Of a DNA stretch of 45,580 nucleotides, positions 8,128 through 15,643 are shown one piece after another; the stretch's first letter is position 1, and each line of letters opens with the position of its first letter. Source of the DNA: Massilia brevitalea (lineage in GTDB: Bacteria > Pseudomonadota > Gammaproteobacteria > Burkholderiales > Burkholderiaceae_D); assembly GCF_030711405.1 (NCBI RefSeq), contig NZ_JAULSI010000036.1, forward strand, positions 1 through 45,580. The letters run 5' to 3'. The translations under genes were made by a program, and so were the position numbers. The notes below the pieces were generated by a model that made no database searches, was not told where the DNA came from, and was given only the letters and a program-made list of their open reading frames with translations.

Positions 8128-10408
8128 GCCCGCGCAGGGCGCTTTGCCGCGCCGTTCGCGCCGCCGGTTTTTGCTGGGCGGCCTGCTGGGCAGCGGCGCG
8201 CTGCTGGTCGGCTGGGGCATGCAGGCGCCGCGCCAGCGCCTTCATACGTCGGTGCCGCTGCCGGTCGAGAAAGGCGTGGTCGCGCTGAACGGCTGGGTGG
8301 CGCTGCATCCCGACGGCACGGTGTCGGTGGTGGTGCCGCGCAGCGAAATGGGGCAGGGCGTGCACACGGCCTTGCCGATGCTGGTGGCCGAGGAGCTCGA
8401 CGTGCCGCTGGCGCAGGTGCGCATCGCCCCCGCGCCGATCGACAAGATCTTCGGCAACCTGGCCGTGCTGCGCGAGAACCTGCCTTTCCACCCCGACGAA
8501 CGCGGCAACGTGAAGGACGGCGTGCAGTGGATGCTGTCCAAGGTCGGGCGCGAACTCGGCATCATGTTCACCGGCGGCTCGACCAGCGTCAAGGATGCCT
8601 GGGTGCCGATGCGCGAAGCCGGCGCCGTGGCGCGCGCCATGCTGGTCAAGGCGGCAGCCGAGGACTGGAAGGCGCCGGTGGCGTATTGCCGCACCGAGGA
8701 CGGCTACGTGATGCACCGCGACGGCCGCCGCGCTTCCTACCCCAGCCTGGCGGCGCGTGCCGCCGAGGTGGGCGCCGGCATCGATGCGTCGGATGTGAAG
8801 CTGAAAGAGCCGCGCGCATTCCGCCTGATCGGCAAGCCGGTGCCGCGCCGCGATACCCCGGGCAAGGTCGATGGCAGCGCGCGCTTCGGCATCGATGCGC
8901 GGCCGGAAGGCATGCTGTATGCGGCGGTGAAGATGTCGCCGGTGATCGGCGGCACGGTGGCGTCGTTCGACGCCGCGGCCGTCAAAGGCATGGCGGGCGT
9001 GAGTGGCGTCGTCGATGTCTCGGGTGCGCTGGGCGAATTTTCCGGCGCAGGCGCGGGCGTGGCCGTGGTCGCGCGCAGCTGGTGGCAGGCGAAACAGGCC
9101 GCCGCAGCGCTCCCCGTCACCTGGAACGAGGGCGCCCACAGCAAGCTGTCGTCGGAAGCGATCTACCAGGGGTTTGCCGAGGCGCTGGACAAGGAATCCG
9201 GCTACGCCTACTTCGAATCCGGCACCCAGGACGTGCGCGGCGTGGCCAGTACAGTGAGCGCCGAATACCGCGCGCCTTTCCTGGCCCACGCCACCATGGA
9301 ACCGGTGAATTGCACCGCGCAGGTGGCGAACGGCAAGGTACGGCTGTGGGCCTCGACCCAGGTGCCGAGCATCGCGGTCGACGTCGCCGCCAAGGTGGCC
9401 GGCGTGGCGCGCGAGGACGTCAGCATCGAGGTGATGCTGCTCGGCGGCGGCTTCGGACGGCGGCTGGAAGGCGACATGGTGGCCCAGGCGGTGGCCGTGG
9501 CCATGGCCAGCAATGGCAAGCCGGTGCAGCTGATCTGGACCCGCGAGGACGACACGACCCACGACGTCTACCGCCCGGCGGCGCTGGCGCGCTTCACGGC
9601 GCAGCTCGACGCCGAAGGCCGCATCCTGGCCTGGAACAACAAGTCCGCGGGCGGCGCCATCGGCCACCAGTACTTCCCGCGCAACCTGGGCCTGCCCGGC
9701 ATGGGGCCGGACAAGACCACGGCCGAGGGCGAGTACGACATGCAGTACGAGATCGACAACCAGCGCATCGCCCACGTGATCGTCGACAGCGCCGTGCCGC
9801 TCGGCTACTGGCGCTCGGTGGGGCATTCGCACAATGCCTTCTTCAAGGAGGGCTTCCTCGACGAAGTGGCGCATGCGGCGGGGCAGGACGGCGTGCGTTA
9901 CCGGCGCGCGCTGCTGGCCCGCCACCCGCGCCACCTGGCGGTGCTGGATGCCGCGGTGCGCGCCGCCGGCGAGGCCCCAAGCGGACGCGCGCATGGCGTG
10001 GCGCTGCACCAGTCCTTCGGCAGCATCGTGGCGCAGGTGGCCGAGGTCTCGGTGGAAGGGACCGACATCCGCGTGCACCGCGTGGTCTGTGCGATCGACT
10101 GCGGCATCGTGGTGAACCCGAACATCGTGGCGCAGCAGATGGAGTCGGCGGTGGTGTTCGGCTTGTCGGCGGCGCTGGCCGGCGAAATCACCATCCAGGA
10201 CGGGCGCGTGCAGCAGTCGAACTTCGGCGACTACCCGGTGCTGCGGATCGACCGCACGCCCGTGGTCGAGACCATCATCGTGCCGAGCGCGGAGCCGCCC
10301 GAAGGCGTGGGCGAACCGGGCGTGCCGCCGGTGGCGCCGGCCGTGGCGGCAGCGGTGTTTGCGTTGACGGGGAAACGGTTGCGCAGTTTGCCGCTGCGTT
10401 TGACTTAA
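8090..10408 (+). CDS. Molybdopterin-binding large subunit, xanthine dehydrogenase family (IorB-like)
   Basis: A 772-residue molybdenum hydroxylase large subunit, closest in layout to the beta subunit of isoquinoline 1-oxidoreductase or periplasmic aldehyde dehydrogenases. A twin-arginine signal (RRSRRRF at 21-27 followed by a hydrophobic stretch) indicates export of a folded protein. Cofactor-contact motifs are visible: SEMGQGVHTALPM, LLGGGFGRR and, near the C-terminus, EGVGEPGVPPVAPAV with the expected catalytic glutamate at about E742. Such enzymes normally need a small [2Fe-2S] subunit and often a cytochrome c. Neither is encoded next to it: upstream is the GGDEF/EAL gene (38-base overlap) and downstream a repeat. 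The small subunit would have to come from elsewhere. The substrate cannot be read from the sequence. Molybdenum transport genes lie 2-6 kb downstream. Confidence 0.9.
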   Translation: MRDNPGNANIDPEPAQGALPRRSRRRFLLGGLLGSGALLVGWGMQAPRQRLHTSVPLPVEKGVVALNGWVALHPDGTVSVVVPRSEMGQGVHTALPMLVAEELDVPLAQVRIAPAPIDKIFGNLAVLRENLPFHPDERGNVKDGVQWMLSKVGRELGIMFTGGSTSVKDAWVPMREAGAVARAMLVKAAAEDWKAPVAYCRTEDGYVMHRDGRRASYPSLAARAAEVGAGIDASDVKLKEPRAFRLIGKPVPRRDTPGKVDGSARFGIDARPEGMLYAAVKMSPVIGGTVASFDAAAVKGMAGVSGVVDVSGALGEFSGAGAGVAVVARSWWQAKQAAAALPVTWNEGAHSKLSSEAIYQGFAEALDKESGYAYFESGTQDVRGVASTVSAEYRAPFLAHATMEPVNCTAQVANGKVRLWASTQVPSIAVDVAAKVAGVAREDVSIEVMLLGGGFGRRLEGDMVAQAVAVAMASNGKPVQLIWTREDDTTHDVYRPAALARFTAQLDAEGRILAWNNKSAGGAIGHQYFPRNLGLPGMGPDKTTAEGEYDMQYEIDNQRIAHVIVDSAVPLGYWRSVGHSHNAFFKEGFLDEVAHAAGQDGVRYRRALLARHPRHLAVLDAAVRAAGEAPSGRAHGVALHQSFGSIVAQVAEVSVEGTDIRVHRVVCAIDCGIVVNPNIVAQQMESAVVFGLSAALAGEITIQDGRVQQSNFGDYPVLRIDRTPVVETIIVPSAEPPEGVGEPGVPPVAPAVAAAVFALTGKRLRSLPLRLT

Positions 10409-10414
10409 ACAACA

Positions 10415-10543
10415 GGGGTCAGGTCTGCCATCCGGACACGAGCTCGGCTGTAAGGACGGCTTGCTTGCGCCTGCGCTCGCCAGCTTCGGGCTGCTGCTTC
10501 CGCGCCAAGGCCGAGTCCATGTCCGGTTGGCAGACCTGCCCCC
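10415..10543. repeat. Long inverted repeat, family B copy 1 (REPIN-like)
   Basis: Left arm 10415-10448 and right arm 10509-10543 are near-perfect inverted repeats of about 34 bases. Both carry the core CAGGTCTGCCA, then CCGGACA and a CTCGGC end. They enclose about 60 bases. The element starts 6 bases after the stop codon of the Mo-hydroxylase gene. A second copy lies at 12049-12174. Confidence 0.85.
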
Positions 10544-10744
10544 GCTTTCCATCCAGTACAGCGACGCAATACTGACGAGGCTGCCGATCGGTACCCGGCG
10601 GCCAGCCATTTTCTTTGAGAATTCGACGGACATAATGCTCAGCACCTGGCAAGGCCCGGTGGGTTGTGAAGCCCTCTGTCGGCTGCGTGCTCGACTGCGC
10701 TTGCCAGGCACTCCATCGATTCAACAAGAAAACCAGGCTAGTTC
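10544..10744. other. Non-coding or decayed stretch after the family B repeat
   Basis: No gene can be supported. The minus strand stays open here for about 60 codons (containing HYVRRILKENGWPPGT) and runs on into the repeat, which could be the remnant of a gene, but I do not recognise it and it has no proper end of its own. Confidence 0.35.
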
Positions 10745-11342
10745 ATGAGCAAATTTGTACTGAAGAAGGGCACGATCGTCAAACACGGCACCTCGCTGGG
10801 GCGCCTCCACGAGATTCTCGCGAACGGACTCGTGCCGGGCGCCGAAGGTCATGCCAGCCGATCGACGATCGAGTTGCCGCCCGAGACCGCGGGTGTATAT
10901 GTGGGCGAACTGACGGCGTATTTCGGTGCCTATGCCAATTTCGCGGCCGAGATTGCCGGGTACATGGATGACCCAAGGATGCTGAAGGCCGCCATATGCG
11001 CGGTGGTCAATCCGACGGCCATGCGCGAGCTCGACCTGCCCACGCCGCCAGACCTGGTCGGATTGCGAACTGTTCGCCGGCAGCCTGATGCAGTCGAGTC
11101 AGCGCGAGGTGCCGGAAAAGCTCATCGGGGCATATGTGCGGCGCTTCGGTGCGCTGGCGCTGTCGCAGCGCATCGCCCCGACACGGGAGGCGGTCGAGCG
11201 GCTCATCGGGCACAAGGCGCTGGCGGTCGATCACAATCGGGCATTCAACCACCTGCGCATCTTTCACGTCATGAACGAGATGGCGCGCGAATACGACATC
11301 CGGATGGTGCGGTCGTTCGGGGACAAACTGGTGCTGGCGTAA
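10745..11342 (+). pseudogene. Frameshifted gene, possible ADP-ribosyltransferase-like fold
   Basis: Two consecutive frames read as one protein of about 198 residues if one base is removed near 11060. The first frame (10745 to about 11059) begins MSKFVLKKGTIVKHGTS, and the second continues as DCELFAGSLMQSS to the stop at 11342. At the junction GTCGGATTGC one G of the GG pair (11060-11061) is surplus. After the shift the first frame becomes an R/A/G-rich string typical of GC-rich shadow translation. The N-terminal KHGTSLGRLHEILANGL (from residue 13) followed by GVYVGEL resembles the H..T and Y parts of ART/KptA-like folds; that assignment is an inference at fold level only. A sequencing error is an alternative. 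It lies between two family B repeats. Confidence 0.6.
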
Positions 11343-11392
11343 GCGCGGCCAAGGGTGCTCCGGCGGAAGCGATCCCAGCCGGCATCGCCAGG

Positions 11393-11914
11393 TCAGCGCG
11401 GGGCCGGATTTTCTTCCGCCGACCAGACCACGCCGGCGATCTTCCAGCCGGCGTCGGTGCGCACCAGCTGCCAGCTTTCCTTGCCCCAGGCGCTCTTGTA
11501 GTCGCCGATCATGAAAGCGAAATCGAACCATACCTGGGCGATTTCGCCATCGGTATCGATGCGCATGTTGGAGATGGCTTCGGAACGGGCCTGTTTCGAC
11601 CTGGCGATGCTCTCGATGAATGCTCTGGGACTGCCGCTCTGGACCCGGGTCGCCAAGGGGATATTCGTGTCTTTCAGCCTGGCGTTGTAGCGCAGCACGC
11701 TGTCATCGGTGTAGACGACATTCCAGGTGATGTCCTCGCGCAGGAACAGCTGCATGAAGCCGGCCGTGTCCTTGTCGACGATGGCGGTGCGAAAGCGCTC
11801 GACCAGCTGTTCGATCTGCTGCCTGCTGGCGTTGGTATCCTGGGCGAACGCAGGTGGCGGAGGCAAGACAAGCAACCCAATGGCGAGCATGAGAGTGGAA
11901 AACGCGGTTCGCAT
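11393..11914 (-). CDS. Secreted NTF2-like/SnoaL-like domain protein
   Basis: A 173-residue protein with an N-terminal signal peptide (MRTAFSTLMLAIGLLVL followed by a proline-rich segment and AFA-Q) and a body that fits the NTF2-like/DUF4440 cone fold. It has a helical start (QQIEQLVERFRTAIVDKD), then alternating strands ending in SWQLVRTDAGWKIAGVVWS, the usual last strands of this fold. Function is unknown; NTF2-like proteins range from enzymes to ligand binders. The ATG at 11914 is chosen because it starts the signal peptide and has AGGAGG 11 bases upstream. In-frame ATGs at 11923 and 11938 are alternatives. It sits inside the patch bounded by the family B repeats. Confidence 0.75.
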   Translation of the reverse strand: MRTAFSTLMLAIGLLVLPPPPAFAQDTNASRQQIEQLVERFRTAIVDKDTAGFMQLFLREDITWNVVYTDDSVLRYNARLKDTNIPLATRVQSGSPRAFIESIARSKQARSEAISNMRIDTDGEIAQVWFDFAFMIGDYKSAWGKESWQLVRTDAGWKIAGVVWSAEENPAPR

Positions 11915-12048
11915 CTGCTGCATCTCCTCCTTTAGCATGGACCTGACGATACGCCGCCGCGCCAACGCTTGGTTATGGAATAATTGTTTGCTAGATACTA
12001 GCATCAAAATATTCTTTCTTGCGGAATCATGTGATCGCGCAAACAGCC

Positions 12049-12174
12049 GGGGGCAGGTCTGCCATTCAAACACGAGCTCGGCTTTAGCAAGCCTCGCCTC
12101 TGCGTCAGCCCCTTTCACTAGCCTGCGCGTCCAGCGCCAAGGCTGAGTCCGTGTCTGGATGTCAGACCTGACCC
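12049..12174. repeat. Long inverted repeat, family B copy 2 (REPIN-like)
   Basis: Left arm from 12049 (GGGGGCAGGTCTGCC, CACGAGCTCGGC) and right arm 12141-12174 (GGCTGAGTCC, GTCAGACCTGACCC) are inverted copies of the arms at 10415-10543. The right arm runs 13 bases into the molybdate transporter gene and contains its stop codon. Confidence 0.85.
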
Positions 12175-13340
12175 TTGTTGTGTTTTTGCCGGCATATGCA
12201 GCAAGCCGCGATGCCCACCAGCAGCCCCAGCCCCACGTTCCACAAGGCCGCCGCCGCCGTCAGCGCCACCGGCAGCAGCACGCGCCAGTCGCGCGTGCGC
12301 GGTGCGTTGCCGATCGCCAGCCTGACGCCGGTAAGGAACAGGATCGCGCCCAGCACCGCCGCCGGCACGGCCTGCAGCAGGAAAGCGATGGCCCCGCTGA
12401 AGCACAGTGCCAGCACCACCAGCGTGGCGCCGAAGATGATCGGGGCGCCGCCGCTGCGGGCGCCGAAGGCCGCATAGGCCGCCATGCCGCCGGCGCCGTG
12501 GCACATCGGTACGCCGCCGATGGCGCCGCCGGCCAGGTTCATCACGCCGGTCGACACCGACACCTTGCGCACGCTGGTGGCGCGGTCCGGAAACAGGCGG
12601 TTGTTTTCTTCGGTAACGCCGATGATGGCGTTCCCCAGCGTGAGCGGCAGCTGGGGCAGGGCCAGCAGCAGGGTGCCGGTGACGAAGTCCTGCCAGTGCA
12701 GGTCGGCGATAGCCAGCGCGGGCAAACGCAGGTGGAAGCCGAACGAGGCGCCCTCCCACAGCGCCGGCTGGCGCAGCACGCCGTAGGCCAGGCCGACGAG
12801 CAGGACCAGCATCGCCGGGAACAGCCGGCTGTTCCTCAGCACCACGGCAAGTATTAGCGCCGCCAGGGCAGCCATCCAGTCGCCGGCCATCATGCGCAGG
12901 CCCTGCAGCATGAAGGAGATGCCCAGGCCCAGCATCACGCCCAGCACCGCGCCGCGCGGAATCGCCCGCGCCAGGCGGCTGGCGGCGCCGCTCAGGCCCA
13001 GCAGCAGCCACAGTATTCCGGTGACAAGGCTGGCCGCGACGACTGCGCCGCTGGAAATCGCGGCCGCCTGGGCCACTGCGACCGCGCCGACCGCCTTCAT
13101 CGGCTGCACCGGCAGCGGGGTGCGGTACACGAAGCCGCAGCACACCAGGGCCGCGCCAAAGGCGAGCAGGATGCCGACCGGGTCCATCCCCAGCACGCTC
13201 ACATAGGCGACCACGTAGGGAATGAAGGTGCCGAGGTCGGCAAAGGCGGCGGCCCACTCGGCGCGGTCGAAGCGCAGCGGGGGTGGAGCCAGTCCCGGCG
13301 CCACCTCCGCTTGCACCACCTGCGGCAGCTCCTCATTCAT
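12162..13340 (-). CDS. Putative sulfate/molybdate transporter, MOT1 family
   Basis: A 392-residue membrane protein with about ten hydrophobic helices. The motifs AAFADLGTFIPYVVAY near the N-terminus, TPLPVQPMKAVGAVAVAQA and GGVPMCHGAGGMAAYAAFG are typical of MOT1-type molybdate transporters (relatives of the SulP family). It should import molybdate across the inner membrane. It starts 9 bases after the stop of the ModE-like regulator gene, so the two form an operon read leftwards from 14444. The last codons (KGQV-stop) lie within a family B repeat arm, so the C-terminus may have been altered by repeat insertion. The substrate could be sulfate, but the regulator and the TupA-like gene next door favour molybdate or tungstate. 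Confidence 0.85.
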   Translation of the reverse strand: MNEELPQVVQAEVAPGLAPPPLRFDRAEWAAAFADLGTFIPYVVAYVSVLGMDPVGILLAFGAALVCCGFVYRTPLPVQPMKAVGAVAVAQAAAISSGAVVAASLVTGILWLLLGLSGAASRLARAIPRGAVLGVMLGLGISFMLQGLRMMAGDWMAALAALILAVVLRNSRLFPAMLVLLVGLAYGVLRQPALWEGASFGFHLRLPALAIADLHWQDFVTGTLLLALPQLPLTLGNAIIGVTEENNRLFPDRATSVRKVSVSTGVMNLAGGAIGGVPMCHGAGGMAAYAAFGARSGGAPIIFGATLVVLALCFSGAIAFLLQAVPAAVLGAILFLTGVRLAIGNAPRTRDWRVLLPVALTAAAALWNVGLGLLVGIAACCICRQKHNKGQV

Positions 13341-13349
13341 ACCGGTTCT

Positions 13350-14444
13350 TCACTTGGGTTTGCGGAAGGCATACCAGGGCAGGGCGCGGCTCAGCGACAC
13401 GACCTCGCCGGCGCCGCTGGTGTCGTAGCCGGGCAGGTCGGCCGTCAGGCGTTGCCACTCGCTGCGCGCCAGCAGTTCTCGCAGTTTCGCGATCGGCGCG
13501 GCGTCGACCGCTTCCTTCAGGCAGACAAAATAATACTGCTCGCGCATCACGGGAATGAAATCCAGCCCGAACTCGACCGCCGCGGCCTGGATGCCGAAGC
13601 CGGCGTCGGCCAGGCCGGAAGCCACGGCCGCGGCCACCGACAAATGGGTCGGCTCGGCACTATCGAAGCCGCGCACGCTGGTGGTGGCGATGGCCGCCTG
13701 GCGCAGCAGCTGTTCCACCGCCAGCCGGGTGCCGGAATTGACTTGCCGGTTCACGAAGCGCACGTCCGGGCGCGCCAGGTCCGGCACGGCGTGGATGGCT
13801 TTCGGATTGCCGTGCGCGACCATCAATCCTTGCTGGCGGCCGACGAAGTTGATCAGCTTGTGGCGCCCTGGTTTCAACAGCGACTTGAAGGCTTTCTGGG
13901 CCATGCTGCCGGGTGCGCGGTCTTCGCTGACGTGGAAACCGGCCAGCTGGCATTCGCCGCGCTCCAGGGCTTCCAGGCATTCGACGCTGCCGCGGAACTG
14001 CAAATCGAGGTGCAGCTTGGCGCTGCGGCCCATGAATTCCTTCAGGCGCGGCAGGGCCAGGTCGTGGCTGGCGCACATCGGGATCACGTGTGCGCCCGGA
14101 TCAAAAGCGAGCGCGAACTCGCGTTCCATCTCGGCCACCAGGTTCTCGATCTGCGGCAGCACGCGCATGCGTGCACGGCGCTCGGCAAACAGCAGCTTTT
14201 CGCCGAACGGCGACAGGCGCGCGCGCTTTCCCCGTTCCCAGACGATGAGGTCCGAGGCCAGCGCGGTTTCCCACTTTTTCAGCTCGCCCCACACGTGGCG
14301 GTAGGACAGGCCGAGCGTGATGGCTGCCTGGCCGACCGACCCCGCGCCGTGGATCGCCGTCAGGATGTCGAACAAGGGATTGTCGAGCTGGGAGCGCAGG
14401 GCGGCGGAATCGGCGAAGGTGTAGGTTAGCTTAACGTGCAACAT
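13350..14444 (-). CDS. ModE-like HTH regulator with periplasmic-binding-protein-like sensor domain
   Basis: A regulator of about 364 residues. Residues about 15-110 form a winged helix of the ModE N-terminal type (NPLFDILTAIHGAGSVGQAA, then LSYRHVWGELKKWE and an RGKRARLSPFGEKLL wing). The rest, from about 115, looks like the periplasmic-binding-protein-like domain (PBP_like) fused to such helices in many molybdenum- or tungsten-linked regulators. It therefore probably senses an oxyanion or a cofactor precursor and controls the neighbouring transport genes. It is the first gene of a leftward operon with the MOT1 transporter. The ATG at 14444 is preferred; a TTG at 14450 is possible, and neither has a clear ribosome site. 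A palindrome overlaps the start and could be its own operator. Confidence 0.82.
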   Translation of the reverse strand: MLHVKLTYTFADSAALRSQLDNPLFDILTAIHGAGSVGQAAITLGLSYRHVWGELKKWETALASDLIVWERGKRARLSPFGEKLLFAERRARMRVLPQIENLVAEMEREFALAFDPGAHVIPMCASHDLALPRLKEFMGRSAKLHLDLQFRGSVECLEALERGECQLAGFHVSEDRAPGSMAQKAFKSLLKPGRHKLINFVGRQQGLMVAHGNPKAIHAVPDLARPDVRFVNRQVNSGTRLAVEQLLRQAAIATTSVRGFDSAEPTHLSVAAAVASGLADAGFGIQAAAVEFGLDFIPVMREQYYFVCLKEAVDAAPIAKLRELLARSEWQRLTADLPGYDTSGAGEVVSLSRALPWYAFRKPK

Positions 14445-14463
14445 ATGCAAACATGTTCATATT
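14441..14463. promoter_or_regulatory. Palindromic candidate operator in the divergent regulator/tupA gap
   Basis: The outer half-sites ATATG (14443-14447) and CATAT (14458-14462) are perfect inverted repeats, 10 bases apart, around an inner AACATGTT palindrome. The site overlaps the start codon of the ModE-like gene and faces the tupA side. Such A/T-rich dyads are typical of ModE-type operators, but this sequence is not the E. coli ModE consensus. Confidence 0.4.
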
Positions 14464-14514
14464 GAAAGTTTCTGAGGGCGGCTTACCATAGCACATCGAT
14501 AAGAGGCCGAGGGA

Positions 14515-14775
14515 TTGCCCCCGGTCAGCGACCCGATGGGCGACTACACCCGGCAGTTTTTCCGCAAAGCTGATCTGCAGCAGCCCGGCCTGTACGCCGT
14601 GCTCGATGCCAAGGCGCCGAAGCTGTCGGGCGCCGCCAACCTCGACCCGACCAGCACGCTGCCCTGCATCACGGCTTTCGAACAGGACCGCGCCGACGCC
14701 TGCATCATGTACTGCACGAATGCCTCGCTGGGCAAGCAGGGCCAGGACATCCTGTGCAAGTACGGGTTTCATTGA
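14515..14775 (+). pseudogene. C-terminal fragment of a ModA-like oxyanion-binding protein
   Basis: An 86-codon open frame with only a TTG start (14515) and no signal peptide. It reads DPMGDYTRQFFRKADLQQPG, then AFEQDRADACIMYCTNAS. These match by pattern the part of ModA-type substrate-binding proteins in which a GDYT..LFRKAD-like segment precedes a QGRADVFLTYCTNA-like segment. The N-terminal lobe is missing, so it could not work as a binding protein. It lies 39 bases before tupA. I read it as the remnant of a deleted or replaced molybdate-binding gene. It could instead be the 5' leader of the tupA transcript that is still open by chance. Confidence 0.5.
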
Positions 14776-14814
14776 ACGAATACGGTTGACCAAATTTAAA
14801 CGAGAGAGAAAAGC

Positions 14815-15642
14815 ATGACCCACCTGAAGAAACACCTTGCCGTATTCGGCTTCCTGCTGGCGGCCGCCGTCCCGGCATTCGCGCAGCAAGTCATCAAGCT
14901 GTCGACCACCACCAGCACCGAGAACTCGGGCCTGCTGCAATACCTGCTGCCGAAGTTCGAGGCCAGGACCAACTCCAAGGTCAACGTGATCTCGGTCGGC
15001 ACGGGTAAAGCGCTGGAGCTGGCGAAGAACGGCGACGTCGACGTGACCCTGGTGCACGCGCGCGCCTCGGAAGACAAGTTCGTGGCCGAGGGCCATGGCG
15101 TGAACCGGCGCGACGTGATGTACAACGACTTCATCATCGTCGGCCCGGAGACCGACCCGGCGAAGATCAAGGGCAGCAAGGACGTGCTGGACGCGATGAA
15201 GAAGATCACGGCCAGCGGCGCCAAGTTCATTTCGCGCGGCGACAATTCCGGCACCGACCAGATGGAACGCGCGTACTGGAAGCAGACCGGCAGCCAGCCG
15301 CAAGGCGGCAACTACGTGTCGGCCGGCCTGGGCATGGGCGAAGTGCTGACCATGGCCGCCGAACTGCGCGCCTACACGCTCACCGACCGCGCCACCTACA
15401 TCGCCTACCGCGCCAAGACCGGCCTGCAGATCGTGGTCGAAGGCGACACCAGGATGTTCAACCCCTACGGCATCATTGCCGTGAATCCGAAGAACTTCCC
15501 GCAGGCGAACTACAAGGGCGCGATGCAGCTGGTCGAGTGGATCACCTCGCCGGAAGGCCAGGGCCTGATCGCCGCGTTCAAGGTCGAAGGCCAGCAGGTG
15601 TTCTTCCCGTCGTATGCGGGAAACAGCAGAGGCGGCAAGTAA
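14815..15642 (+). CDS. tupA: TupA-type tungstate ABC transporter substrate-binding protein
   Basis: A 275-residue periplasmic protein with a signal peptide (about 1-23, ending PAFA-Q). It carries the tungstate-binding family signatures LSTTTSTENSGLL (about 28-40), ISVGTGKALELAKNGDVDV, LVHARASEDKFV, MYNDFIIVGP and FISRGDNSGTDQMERAYWK. It should bind tungstate, possibly also molybdate, and hand it to a TupB permease and TupC ATPase. Neither gene is adjacent: the next gene encodes an exported oxidoreductase-like protein 1 base downstream, and no permease lies anywhere in the 12-16 kb block. A purine-rich GAGAGAGAAAA precedes the ATG. The family is clear; tungstate rather than molybdate specificity comes from family resemblance. 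Confidence 0.88.
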   Translation: MTHLKKHLAVFGFLLAAAVPAFAQQVIKLSTTTSTENSGLLQYLLPKFEARTNSKVNVISVGTGKALELAKNGDVDVTLVHARASEDKFVAEGHGVNRRDVMYNDFIIVGPETDPAKIKGSKDVLDAMKKITASGAKFISRGDNSGTDQMERAYWKQTGSQPQGGNYVSAGLGMGEVLTMAAELRAYTLTDRATYIAYRAKTGLQIVVEGDTRMFNPYGIIAVNPKNFPQANYKGAMQLVEWITSPEGQGLIAAFKVEGQQVFFPSYAGNSRGGK

Positions 15643-15643
15643 G

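Noticed and set aside
10419..10727. Minus-strand open frame across the first family B repeat
   Set aside because: About a third of it is repeat sequence, it lacks a ribosome site and I recognise no family; a decayed gene is possible but not supported.
10745..11342. Programmed ribosomal frameshift in the ART-like gene
   Set aside because: The junction has no slippery heptamer, only a GG pair, and no clear stimulating structure; mutation or sequencing error is simpler.
14787..14792. TTGACC as a -35 element for tupA
   Set aside because: Only about 25 bases remain before the tupA start and no -10 box follows at the right distance.
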